Below, in pieces: positions 45,539 through 54,399 of a stretch of DNA of 64,000 nucleotides (the first letter of the stretch is position 1; each line of letters begins with the position of its first letter). The stretch comes from Ignavibacteria bacterium (lineage in GTDB: Bacteria; Bacteroidota; Ignavibacteria; Ignavibacteriales; Ignavibacteriaceae). The stretch lies in the NCBI GenBank assembly GCA_017302895.1, contig JAFLBV010000002.1, forward strand, positions 124,001-188,000, given 5' to 3'. Both the position numbers and the translations under genes were made by a program. The notes under the pieces were generated by a model. It worked only from the letters and a program-made list of their open reading frames with translations, made no database searches and was not told where the DNA came from.

Positions 45539-47406
45539 AACAAAAATCTCTATTCATCTCTCTTTTTTTCATCCTGACCCTGATCAATCTAAGTGCTCAG
45601 GAATTCAGAGGGACATGGCTTGCAAGAAACAGTTTATCCAGCAAGGAAGTCCTGGCGAAAGCTATGGACAGTCTTGCTGCTAATAATTTTAATACTGTCT
45701 TTGTAAATGTTTGGAGCAGGGGATATCCCCTATGGAAAAGTGATGTTTTTTTTAGGGAAACAGGAGTGTACATCGACCCGACTTACCAGGGAAGAGACAT
45801 CCTGGCTGAAGCCATCGTTGAAGGACATAAAAGAGGACTTCACATCGAAGCCTGGTTTGAATATGGATTTGTTGGTGGTTGGACAGGTAATCAGCCTCCC
45901 GGCGTGAAAGGACCAATATTCCAGAATCACCCTGACTGGGTAGCCCGCAGAAATGACGGCGGGGAAGTTGACGGTTCCAACTTTTACTGGATGATTCACA
46001 CCAAACCAGAAGTGCAAAATTTTCTGATTGCCATGTGTACCGAAATTGCTCGAAATTATGATGTTGACGGAATCGAGCTTGACCGAATTAGATATTCAAG
46101 TCTTTCTTATGGTTATGATCCTTATACAGACAGCTTGTACAGAGCTCAAAATAATGGAAATCCGCCACCAACCACCGTTTCTGACACATCCTGGATACGA
46201 TGGAGGGCAAATAATCTGAATCAGTTCATGTTGCGGACACGAGATTCGATTAAAGCAATAAACCCGCACATCAATATTTCAAATGCCCCGTCCCTCTATG
46301 CCTCAGGAAGCTATACATCGTATAATACATTTTGTCAGGACTGGATAGGATGGCTTTCCGACGGGTCTGTGGATAATGTTCAGGTGCAGTCCTATGTTGG
46401 GACATCCACTTCTTTTTCCTCTATTTTGAACTACATAACTCAGATTGTGCCCGATATTAACAACGTTTATCCGGCCTTCGCAATTTCTCCAAACGGAAAT
46501 ACAATTTCAAATCAGGAAATTACAAATTTTGTAAATGTCACCCGGACCAAGGGATTCAAAGGGAATGCAATCTGGTATTTTACCGACCTCGGCTCTGTTT
46601 TCCCGTATATCAGGCAAAATCTGTATCAGTCCCCAAATTATCCGCCACATTCAACTGCATCGTGGAGATCTCTTTATCAAATAATTGAGATTAGTGACCA
46701 GAGTAAAGCCGTTCGTTCCGGTACCTGGACTTCGAGCAATGTATTCGGCTATAACGGTCCTTCCATTTATACTGATAATACCGCCCCGGCTTCAGTAAAG
46801 TACTTTTTTAATGTACCTGCAGACGGGTTCTATGAAATTTATGCCTACAATGTGACATCGGTTAACAGAACCGATTCTGCATGGTATTCAGTTACTGACT
46901 CATCAGGAAATCCTGTTAGCGTGCGACTAAACCAAAATGATGTTAATGTCCGCAGATGGAATAAACTGGGTGATTACTTTCTTAAAGCAGGAGAGAGAAA
47001 CTGTGTAACTCTCTCGAATAGCGGCCTCTCAACGGGCGAACTTCTGAGTGCCGATGCAGTAATGATATCACTGAACAGGCGGTTGTCGCCATCGGTGGTA
47101 AATTCAGTAGAATCCGATGGATCCGACTTAAAAAAAAAGTCCATTAATTCATTCGAGGTAAGGAGTTACCCGAATCCCTTCAATGGTGAGTTTAAATTGT
47201 CTTTTGTCCTCAGTGACGAAACTCCTGTGGAAATCTCATTGTTCAACACATTGGGAGAGATCGTATTTTCAAAAAGTGTTGAGAATGTTAAAACAGGTTA
47301 TAACCAAATAAGCATCGGAACCACCCAAATGTCAAGCGGTGTATATTTAGTTAGAATCAGGCAAGCCGGATACTACGATACGATCAAGATCATCTTAAAC
47401 AAATAG
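45535..47406 (+). CDS. secreted family-10-like glycoside hydrolase with T9SS sorting domain
   Basis: A protein of 623 residues. A TTG start overlaps the helicase stop; the signal peptide is KQKSLFISLFFILTLINLSAQ. EFRGTWLARNSLSSKEVLAKAM, FNTVFVNVWSRGYPLW and DVDGIELDRIRYSS are the blocks of the GHL10 (DUF187) TIM-barrel family, where the Glu/Asp residues in GIELDRIRY are catalytic candidates. Residues about 380-500 form a beta-sandwich. The end (SYPNPFNGEFKLSF ... MSSGVYLVRI ... IILNK) is a T9SS type A domain. Extracellular polysaccharide degradation is inferred; the sugar is unknown. Confidence 0.88.
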   Translation: MKQKSLFISLFFILTLINLSAQEFRGTWLARNSLSSKEVLAKAMDSLAANNFNTVFVNVWSRGYPLWKSDVFFRETGVYIDPTYQGRDILAEAIVEGHKRGLHIEAWFEYGFVGGWTGNQPPGVKGPIFQNHPDWVARRNDGGEVDGSNFYWMIHTKPEVQNFLIAMCTEIARNYDVDGIELDRIRYSSLSYGYDPYTDSLYRAQNNGNPPPTTVSDTSWIRWRANNLNQFMLRTRDSIKAINPHINISNAPSLYASGSYTSYNTFCQDWIGWLSDGSVDNVQVQSYVGTSTSFSSILNYITQIVPDINNVYPAFAISPNGNTISNQEITNFVNVTRTKGFKGNAIWYFTDLGSVFPYIRQNLYQSPNYPPHSTASWRSLYQIIEISDQSKAVRSGTWTSSNVFGYNGPSIYTDNTAPASVKYFFNVPADGFYEIYAYNVTSVNRTDSAWYSVTDSSGNPVSVRLNQNDVNVRRWNKLGDYFLKAGERNCVTLSNSGLSTGELLSADAVMISLNRRLSPSVVNSVESDGSDLKKKSINSFEVRSYPNPFNGEFKLSFVLSDETPVEISLFNTLGEIVFSKSVENVKTGYNQISIGTTQMSSGVYLVRIRQAGYYDTIKIILNK

Positions 47407-47434
47407 AAGTTCTAACCAACACAAGGACACAAGA

Positions 47435-48766
47435 ATGATAGCTCCTAAAAAATTAGCCATACTGGTTGGAGGCGGACCGGCTCCGGGAATCAACAGTGTG
47501 ATAAGCAGTGCGACCATTAGAGCCGCAGTTGAAGGAATAGATGTAATTGGAATCAAGGACGGTTTTCAGTGGATTATGGATGGTGAGATAGGGCATTGCC
47601 AGCCACTTTCAATCGATGATGTGAGCAGGATACACTTTAGAGGCGGATCTTTTATTGGTATATCGAGAGCTAATCCGACCAAAAATAAAAAACATCTTGA
47701 AAATACTGTAACTTCTCTCCTCCGGTTAAATGTAGATAAACTGATCACTATTGGTGGTGATGACACAGCCTATTCTGCGATGAAAGTTGAAGAAATGGCA
47801 GCCGGAAGAATCAGAGTTGTGCATGTCCCTAAAACAATAGACAACGACCTTGACCTCCCTCATGGAATTCCAACCTTTGGTTTTCAGACAGCTCGCCATA
47901 TTGGAGTTGAGATAGTCAAAAACCTAATGGTGGATGCACAGACCACTTCCAGATGGTACTTTGTTGTTACCATGGGAAGAAAGGCAGGCCACCTGGCTCT
48001 CGGAATAGGAAAAGCAGCCGGTGCAACCCTTACCCTCATACCTGAAGAATTTCCATCCACAACGATCAAACTTGATCATGTTATCGACCTTCTTGTCGGT
48101 GCCATAATCAAGAGAATCAGCTATGGAAAAATGGACGGTGTGGCCATCCTCGCTGAGGGTCTTGTGGAACATTTGGATCCTAATGACCTGATTGCACTTG
48201 GTGAAGTGGAAAGAGATGCTCATGACAACCTTAGAATTGCAGAGGTAAATCTTGGTGAAATCCTTAAATCAAAAGTTCAGGAACGACTCAAAGAATTCGG
48301 TCATAAAGTGACTGTAGTTGCCAAAAACATTGGCTACGAATTACGGTGTGCCGATCCGATACCTTTCGATATGGAATACACCCGCGATCTCGGATATTCC
48401 GCAGCTCAGTTTATTTTAAATGGTGGAAATGCGGCAATGGTATCGATTCAGGGCGGTAAATTCGTACCGTTGTTCTTCAAAGACATACTTGATCCAAAAA
48501 CCAAAAAGACAAAAATCAGGATGGTTGACCCGTCAAATGAATCGTTCCTCATCGCGAGACGATACATGTTGCGATTGACAAATTCCGATTTCGATGATCC
48601 GCATGAGCTTGCAAAATTTGCAGCAACATGTGGTATTTCACTCGATGAATTCACTCAGCGGTTCCATTATATCATCGAAAATGATATGCTATACAAACAT
48701 ATCAAAGATGGTAAGGTGAAACTTACGGGGTCAAGCGAGAAAGACGAATCAAGTCCTAATTTGTAG
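47435..48766 (+). CDS. phosphofructokinase, probably pyrophosphate-dependent
   Basis: A protein of 443 residues. GGGPAPGINSVI at the N-terminus binds the phosphoryl donor. GGDD at 107-110 and PKTIDND at 132-138 are the residues typical of pyrophosphate-using enzymes; ATP-dependent enzymes have GGDG and PGTIDND. MGRKAGHLALGIG and the C-terminal effector-like half are present. It catalyses the fructose-6-P to fructose-1,6-P2 step, and the pyrophosphate reaction is reversible, so it can serve both glycolysis and gluconeogenesis. AAGGAC precedes the ATG. The donor choice is inferred from residues. Confidence 0.88.
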   Translation: MIAPKKLAILVGGGPAPGINSVISSATIRAAVEGIDVIGIKDGFQWIMDGEIGHCQPLSIDDVSRIHFRGGSFIGISRANPTKNKKHLENTVTSLLRLNVDKLITIGGDDTAYSAMKVEEMAAGRIRVVHVPKTIDNDLDLPHGIPTFGFQTARHIGVEIVKNLMVDAQTTSRWYFVVTMGRKAGHLALGIGKAAGATLTLIPEEFPSTTIKLDHVIDLLVGAIIKRISYGKMDGVAILAEGLVEHLDPNDLIALGEVERDAHDNLRIAEVNLGEILKSKVQERLKEFGHKVTVVAKNIGYELRCADPIPFDMEYTRDLGYSAAQFILNGGNAAMVSIQGGKFVPLFFKDILDPKTKKTKIRMVDPSNESFLIARRYMLRLTNSDFDDPHELAKFAATCGISLDEFTQRFHYIIENDMLYKHIKDGKVKLTGSSEKDESSPNL

Positions 48767-48775
48767 GTATTAACA

Positions 48776-49480
48776 ATGAGAAAAGAAGCTTTGATCTTCG
48801 GCAGTTCAGGTGCACTCGGCGGGGGAGTCGTCAAAACACTCCTTAAGGGTGAATTTGACCATCTCTATTTTTTCGATATGCACATGCCTGAAGATGAATT
48901 ACCTGCTGTGACAAAAGTTGTGACCGGTGATTTATCTGATTCAGCGAATGTGAAAAAAGCGTTCGAATTTGTGGATCCATCAGAGGACAAGCTTCTTTTC
49001 TTGTTTAGTACAGTTGGAGGGTTTGTTGGTAGTAAAATGATTGAAGAAACCACCGATCAGGACCTCCAAAAAATGTTTTCCATGAATTTCACATCAAATT
49101 TTAATATTTTGCGCGAGTTCAAGCAGAAAGTTGCGAAATGTGCCGGGGGATCTGCGATTTTCACTTCCGCGTATACTGCTTTCGCCGGTGAAGCCGGAAA
49201 ATCCGTTTATGGCGCTTCCAAAAGTGCCCTTTCGCACCTCGTTGAGACGGGATCTGAAGAAGGGCGAGCGATAAACCTAAGCGTAAACGGGATAGCTCCT
49301 TTCATTATCGATACCCCTGCGAACAGAAGCTGGATGACGGAGACTAATTTTGATACCTTGATAAAACCTGAAGAAGTAGGTAACCTGCTCCTCTCTGTTT
49401 TTCGTAACTTCAATTTCGTTTCAGGAAATATCATAAAGTTGCCTTACCGGTTTCCGGTAAACTTCAATCCACAAAAATAA
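48776..49480 (+). CDS. short-chain dehydrogenase/reductase
   Basis: A protein of 234 residues. The cofactor loop is IFGSSGALGGGVVK at 8-21, an acidic residue follows strand two (YFFDM, favouring NADH), and YGASKSAL holds the catalytic Tyr and Lys; the Ser is in IFTSAYTAF. Overall it resembles the dihydropteridine-reductase-like branch of SDRs. The substrate cannot be told. It follows the phosphofructokinase gene by nine bases. Confidence 0.85.
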   Translation: MRKEALIFGSSGALGGGVVKTLLKGEFDHLYFFDMHMPEDELPAVTKVVTGDLSDSANVKKAFEFVDPSEDKLLFLFSTVGGFVGSKMIEETTDQDLQKMFSMNFTSNFNILREFKQKVAKCAGGSAIFTSAYTAFAGEAGKSVYGASKSALSHLVETGSEEGRAINLSVNGIAPFIIDTPANRSWMTETNFDTLIKPEEVGNLLLSVFRNFNFVSGNIIKLPYRFPVNFNPQK

Positions 49481-49494
49481 ATCACGAGAGCCGG

Positions 49495-50127
49495 ATGAAT
49501 TCCTTAACTTCGATGTATATTGACGGTGGTGATTTTATGCACCCCATATTGATTGTTTTTATTTTGGGTCTTGTATTTAGTTTTGAACGGCTTTATACTC
49601 TGCGAAAAGCGAAAATTAATACCAAAACATTCGTTGATCAGGTAAAGAAAACCATAGAGAGCAAGGGAATTGAGGAAGCAAAGTTAATCTGCGAGAAGAA
49701 TCCCGGTTCTGTTTCTGCCGTGCTTCATGCCGGTCTTCAAAGATTCGATGAGGGACTTGATTCAGTTGAAAAGGCCATAATGACCTATGGAGGAATCGAA
49801 ACGGGGTTTCTTGAAAAAGGTCTGGTTTGGATTTCGCTTTTTATTGCCCTCGCACCTATGCTTGGTTTTACAGGTACCGTGCAGGGTATGATAGAGGCGT
49901 TTGAGGCGATCAAGGAGGCTAACCAGATTTCTCCTGCAATTGTTGCCGGGGGTATAGCTAAAGCTTTGATAACCACACTTTTTGGTCTGGTGGTCGCAAT
50001 GATACTTCAGGTTTTTTACAACTATTTTATCTCGAGAATTGATTCTCTTGTTTCTGACATGGAAGAGAGTTCGGTTCAACTGATCGACAGTCTCTATTCA
50101 CTGAAACAAAACACAGCAAAAAAATGA
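49495..50127 (+). CDS. exbB: MotA/TolQ/ExbB proton channel
   Basis: A protein of 210 residues with three membrane helices (HPILIVFILGLVFSF near 14-30; LVWISLFIALAPMLGFTGTVQGM; ALITTLFGLVVAMILQVFYNYF). LGFTGTVQGMIEAF is the conserved pore loop of ExbB. With ExbD it uses proton flow to energise TonB or related systems. It overlaps the first exbD by four bases. The N-terminal MYIDGGDFMHP might place a second start at residue 7 or 15; the first ATG was kept. Confidence 0.93.
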   Translation: MNSLTSMYIDGGDFMHPILIVFILGLVFSFERLYTLRKAKINTKTFVDQVKKTIESKGIEEAKLICEKNPGSVSAVLHAGLQRFDEGLDSVEKAIMTYGGIETGFLEKGLVWISLFIALAPMLGFTGTVQGMIEAFEAIKEANQISPAIVAGGIAKALITTLFGLVVAMILQVFYNYFISRIDSLVSDMEESSVQLIDSLYSLKQNTAKK

Positions 50128-50648
50128 GTCTTATCAGACGCAGAAAGAGGACACTCCCTGTTGTCCCGCTTGCATCCATGTCTGATATTGCCTTTCTCCT
50201 CCTTATATTTTTTATCGTAGCTGCCACCATAGATATAGATACTGGTATTTCCCTCTCTTTGCCGGAATATAAGCCGGAAGAGTCACCTGCTCAAGTAGAA
50301 AAAAGTCGTGTAATCGAAATAAATATACTAAAGGACTCTGTTTTTCTGAATGGCGAACCTGTTTCAAGTAATGGTTTATATGCGAGTATACTTGACCGTG
50401 TAAGGCAGAGTCGTGAGATCCCTGATGATGCAAAACCTGTTTCATTAATACGCTACAGTAATAAAACTCTATATCAAAAATATATTGTTGTCCTTGATAA
50501 TGTGAAGCGGGCATATAAAAATGTGCAGGAAGAGACAGCTAAAGAGAAATTCGGCAAGTCTTTTAAGAATTTATCCGAGGAAGAAAAAAACACAGTTGCT
50601 AAAATTGTGCCTGTTTACATCACTGTAGCGGAATTAAAAAAGAAATGA
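50124..50648 (+). CDS. exbD: ExbD/TolR biopolymer transport protein, first copy
   Basis: A protein of 174 residues. A basic N-terminus (RRRKRTLP), then one membrane helix with the essential Asp (PLASMSDIAFLLLIFFIVAAT), then a periplasmic domain. It is longer than usual: about 60 residues of lysine/glutamate-rich C-terminus (NLSEEEKNTVAKIVPVYITV) are extra. It overlaps both neighbours by four bases, so three motor genes are coupled. Confidence 0.92.
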   Translation: MSLIRRRKRTLPVVPLASMSDIAFLLLIFFIVAATIDIDTGISLSLPEYKPEESPAQVEKSRVIEINILKDSVFLNGEPVSSNGLYASILDRVRQSREIPDDAKPVSLIRYSNKTLYQKYIVVLDNVKRAYKNVQEETAKEKFGKSFKNLSEEEKNTVAKIVPVYITVAELKKK

Positions 50649-51070
50649 TTAATTTTGCGGGCAAACTTAAAAGAAAGAAATCAGAACCCGGTATCCCGCT
50701 GGCGTCAATGCCTGATATTATTTTTATTTTGCTTCTCTTTTTTATGGTCTCAACAGTTTTGAAGGAAATCGATGTAAAAGTGCAATATGATCTTCCTGAG
50801 GCAACGACTTCCGAAAAATTTGATAACAGACGTCTCACGGCCTACCTGTTTATCGGCAGGGATGGTAAAATGCAATTGAACGACATGGTTGTTACACTCG
50901 ATCAACTGCGAGAAAAAATGGAGGTCATCAGATCACGAATGAATAATGTCGTGGTGCAACTTAGGGTCGACAAAAATATACCGATGAGTCAGGTGGAGAA
51001 AGTTCAACTTGAACTGAGGAAAGCCAAGTGTTTGAGAATTAATTATGTTTCATCACAGAAAGAGGATTAG
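50645..51070 (+). CDS. exbD: ExbD/TolR biopolymer transport protein, second copy
   Basis: A protein of 141 residues. The membrane helix with the proton-path Asp is PLASMPDIIFILLLFFMVST, followed by a compact periplasmic domain (VVQLRVDKNIPMSQVEKVQLELRKA). It resembles the first copy in plan but not closely in sequence. ExbB with two different ExbD proteins is common in this phylum, where hetero-assemblies may drive TonB-dependent transport or gliding-related functions. Confidence 0.92.
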   Translation: MINFAGKLKRKKSEPGIPLASMPDIIFILLLFFMVSTVLKEIDVKVQYDLPEATTSEKFDNRRLTAYLFIGRDGKMQLNDMVVTLDQLREKMEVIRSRMNNVVVQLRVDKNIPMSQVEKVQLELRKAKCLRINYVSSQKED

Positions 51071-51072
51071 AG

Positions 51073-51522
51073 ATGAATTTAAAAGAAAAAATTAATGAAG
51101 AATTAAAATCGGCAATGAAGAGCGGCGACAAACTTCGCCTCGAAACCGTCAGATCAATAAGAGCCGTGATTCTTGAGTATGAAAAAAGCGGCAAAGGTGA
51201 ATTGAATAACGAAGCAGAAGAATTAAACATCCTTAACTCTTTGGCAAAAAAAAGGAAAGAAGCTGCCGACATCTATCGTTCGGCAAATCGTCCGGAACTC
51301 TGTGAAAAAGAGGAGAGTGAATTAAAAATCATTATGGAGTTTCTTCCTGCTCAACTGACTCAGGATGATATCAATAACAAGGTTAAAGAAATTGCCGAAG
51401 CCAATTCCATCGCAAAAGGCGGTGAATTCAGTAAACTCATGTCTGCAGTTATGAAAGAACTAAAAGGTAAGGCTGATGGTTCTTTAATCAAAAAAGCAGT
51501 CGAAGAATTCTTGCGTGGATAA
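51073..51522 (+). CDS. GatB/YqeY domain protein
   Basis: A protein of 149 residues made almost entirely of the YqeY/GatB tail fold: MNLKEKINEELKSAMKSGDK, LRLETVRSIRAVILEYEKS, FLPAQLTQDDINNKVKEIA, and the ending GKADGSLIKKAVEEFL. This domain binds tRNA in the amidotransferase GatCAB; as a free protein its role is not settled. It lies between exbD and cvpA with 2-4 base gaps. Confidence 0.93.
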   Translation: MNLKEKINEELKSAMKSGDKLRLETVRSIRAVILEYEKSGKGELNNEAEELNILNSLAKKRKEAADIYRSANRPELCEKEESELKIIMEFLPAQLTQDDINNKVKEIAEANSIAKGGEFSKLMSAVMKELKGKADGSLIKKAVEEFLRG

Positions 51523-51525
51523 TGA

Positions 51526-52047
51526 TTGAATTGGATTGATATAATTGTAATTCTATTGAGCGCAGCCTCTTTTTATCTCGGTTATAAAGAGGGCTTTATA
51601 AAGAAAATTTTCGATGTGATCGGATTTTTTCTCGGGATATTTCTTGCGATTAAATTTGCAGGAGCAGCCGGAAATGTGTATAAGAGTGTACTTGGGGTTG
51701 CTGACGGTTCCGCAGGCATAATTGGAGGAGTTACAATTTTTATCTTCTTTCAAATTTTAACGGCGATTATTGTAAAAGCCACCAAAATTCACGACAAGGT
51801 CAATCATCTGATAAATAAAATAGTTGGTGGACTGACCGGTGTAATACAGATAATAATTTTTTTAAGCGCTATCTTTTTCTTCGCTTCCAAACTTTCGTTT
51901 CCATCTGAGGAAACGGGGAAAAAGTCTTTTTTCTATGCAAGTGTGAAAAGTGTGCTACCCGGAATAATTGACACAATTATTCCCGATGAGAAGGGGAACA
52001 CAAAAAAGAAAAGCAGCATAGTAAACAACCTCCTTATCCGGAAATAA
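51526..52047 (+). CDS. CvpA family membrane protein
   Basis: A protein of 173 residues with four membrane helices, starting with TTG at 51526 (NWIDIIVILLSAASFYLGYKEGFIKKIFDVIGFFLG in two pieces is the CvpA opening, with the basic loop between the first two helices). The family is named for colicin V production and is linked to envelope stress and purine regulation in some bacteria, but no molecular role is firm. The lysine-rich tail is cytoplasmic. mutS2 begins directly after the stop. Confidence 0.85.
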   Translation: MNWIDIIVILLSAASFYLGYKEGFIKKIFDVIGFFLGIFLAIKFAGAAGNVYKSVLGVADGSAGIIGGVTIFIFFQILTAIIVKATKIHDKVNHLINKIVGGLTGVIQIIIFLSAIFFFASKLSFPSEETGKKSFFYASVKSVLPGIIDTIIPDEKGNTKKKSSIVNNLLIRK

Positions 52048-54396
52048 ATGTTCTACTCTGATAAACTTGAATTCCCCAAAGTTCTGAATTACATCTCCAA
52101 ATACTGCTACACTCAGAAGGGAAAAGAGATAGTAAACAGTCTTCAACCCCTATTAGCAGAGACTGAAATACTCCTTGAGGGGAAATATGTAACAGAAGCG
52201 AAAGAACTCATAAATCAACGCGGGTATCCGCCAATCAATTCTTTAGACGATATTCAACGGGATATCCAATTGTCAAGGGTTGAAGGTGCAGTACTATCAG
52301 CCAAGTCAGTTTTTAACATCTTTGAACTCGCCATCTGCTCTGTAAACTTAAAGAGTTTTCTTTCCCAAAACCGGGACATTGCCCCGCTTCTTTCCGAATT
52401 TGCCACATTTCTTTTTGAGGATAAATTATTTGAGAGATATATCTCCTCCATATTTGACCCTTCGGGTGAAGTAAAGGATACAGCAAGTAAAAGCCTTCAG
52501 TCGATCAGAAGAGAGATTCGGGACCGTTCAGACGAGTTAAGAAGGTATGTCAGCAAAATTGTAAAAGATCTGACCGAAAAAGAAATAACAAGAGAAAATT
52601 ATCTCACTCTTCGTGACGGCAGACTTGTGGTTCCTGTAAAAGTTGAGTATAAAAGGCAACTTAAAGGTATTATACACTCCGAATCTTCCACAGGTCAGAC
52701 AGTGTACATCGAACCGGAAGAGACACTTAATCTCAATAATGAAATTGTATCTCTAAATTTTGCAGAAAAACGGGAAATTGAGCGGATATTAAAAGAAGTA
52801 ACCGTCAGGATCAGAAACAGTTCCGATGAACTTCTTCTTGCATTTGAGACGGTTACCCGGCTCGATTCAATTTTTGCGAGAGCCAATTATTCTATTGAGG
52901 TTATGGGAGCTTTTCCATCATTTAACATAGATGAAGAAATATCTGTTTACGGTGGCAGGCATCCGTTATTGATTCAAAAACATGGAATTAAAGGAACCGT
53001 TCCATTTAATTTGAGGATTAAACCGGGCAACTCTGTAATTATCACAGGTCCTAATGCAGGCGGAAAAACTGTTCTTATAAAGAGTATTGGACTTCTCGTG
53101 CTGATGGCTCAATCGGGCATTCATATACCTGCCGGGCCCGATACAAATCTCCATATTTTCGACAAAATTCTAGTCGATATTGGTGATTCTCAATCAATCG
53201 ACGATGATTTAAGCACATTCAGTTCGCATCTTTCCAATATCAAGCATATTCTTGAAATCGCTGACGAATCCACATTGGTTCTTATTGATGAGATTGGAAC
53301 AGGTACAGATCCCGACTCCGGTGCTGCCATCTCCCGCTCAATATTACTGGAATTGAGCGAAAAGGGAAGTCTCGTTTTCTCAACGACTCATCTCTCCGCA
53401 CTCAAAGCACTCGCGTCAGAGTTCGAGGGATTTAACAATGCCTCCATGAGTTTTGATACAGATGAATTAAAACCAACTTACCTGTTCAGACAGGGAATTC
53501 CCGGTTCGAGTTATGCTTTTGAGATTTTACTCAGGCTTGGCTTTGAAAAATCATTTATTGAACGGTCTACCGGATTTGTTCAGGATGTGAATGCAGGCCT
53601 GGAAAAAATCCTGCTCGAAGTGGAGCAACGGGAGCAGGAATTGATGAAGAAACTCTCCCATTATGAAAAGGAAAACACAAGGCTTACCGGACTGGCTAAC
53701 CTGTATGAAAAAAAAGTTCGTGAACTCGATAAAGAAAAAAATAAAATCTTAAAGGATGCAAAAGAAAAGGCAGCCGTTTTCATCGAAGAATCGAATAAAG
53801 AGATTCAAAAAGTGATAAAAAATATCAGGGAATCACAGGCAACTAAACAGACCACTTCCAAAGCTATTAGTACAATCTCGGAATTAAAAGGGAAGCTTTC
53901 CAAAATCAAAACTGGGGAGACGGAAACAGTTGAAATTGATGCTTCACCGATAGAAATTGGCGATGTTGTCAAAATCAAAGATTCAGAGACCACGGGTGAA
54001 GTAATTGAAATTACTCCGGACAAAAAACATGTAGTTATCTCAACCGGTCCGCTTAAAATCTCATTCAATGTTGACGAATGTGTAAAGGTTTCGAAAAAAG
54101 ACCTGAGAAAAGAAAAAAGAAAAAGCTCACATGTTGAAATCAGATCTGATGTCAGTTACAGACTTGATATAAGAGGGGAGAGACCCGTCGACATTGAAAA
54201 CAGGGTTGAAAGATTCTTGATAGATGCCTATCTTGCAAACCTTGGCAGCGTCGAGATAATTCACGGCAAAGGTACCGGAGCTCTTAAAAAAGCGGTTCAT
54301 GATATAATTAAAATAAATCCAAAAGTAAAGAATTTTCACTTTGCCTCTGTCGATGCAGGGGGTGAAGGCATAACCATTGTTGAATTTACGGAGTAA
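52048..54396 (+). CDS. mutS2: MutS2 endonuclease/ATPase
   Basis: A protein of 782 residues: N-terminal core helices, ABC-type ATPase (Walker A TGPNAGGKT near residue 335; DEIGTGTDPDSGAAISRS; STTHLSALKALA), a long coiled coil (residues about 520-620) and a C-terminal Smr nuclease domain with the IIHGKGTGALK motif (residues about 745-755). The mismatch-binding domain of MutS1 is absent. MutS2 acts against recombination intermediates and, in some bacteria, splits collided ribosomes. All expected domains are present, so it is probably functional. Confidence 0.95.
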   Translation: MFYSDKLEFPKVLNYISKYCYTQKGKEIVNSLQPLLAETEILLEGKYVTEAKELINQRGYPPINSLDDIQRDIQLSRVEGAVLSAKSVFNIFELAICSVNLKSFLSQNRDIAPLLSEFATFLFEDKLFERYISSIFDPSGEVKDTASKSLQSIRREIRDRSDELRRYVSKIVKDLTEKEITRENYLTLRDGRLVVPVKVEYKRQLKGIIHSESSTGQTVYIEPEETLNLNNEIVSLNFAEKREIERILKEVTVRIRNSSDELLLAFETVTRLDSIFARANYSIEVMGAFPSFNIDEEISVYGGRHPLLIQKHGIKGTVPFNLRIKPGNSVIITGPNAGGKTVLIKSIGLLVLMAQSGIHIPAGPDTNLHIFDKILVDIGDSQSIDDDLSTFSSHLSNIKHILEIADESTLVLIDEIGTGTDPDSGAAISRSILLELSEKGSLVFSTTHLSALKALASEFEGFNNASMSFDTDELKPTYLFRQGIPGSSYAFEILLRLGFEKSFIERSTGFVQDVNAGLEKILLEVEQREQELMKKLSHYEKENTRLTGLANLYEKKVRELDKEKNKILKDAKEKAAVFIEESNKEIQKVIKNIRESQATKQTTSKAISTISELKGKLSKIKTGETETVEIDASPIEIGDVVKIKDSETTGEVIEITPDKKHVVISTGPLKISFNVDECVKVSKKDLRKEKRKSSHVEIRSDVSYRLDIRGERPVDIENRVERFLIDAYLANLGSVEIIHGKGTGALKKAVHDIIKINPKVKNFHFASVDAGGEGITIVEFTE

Positions 54397-54399
54397 CAA

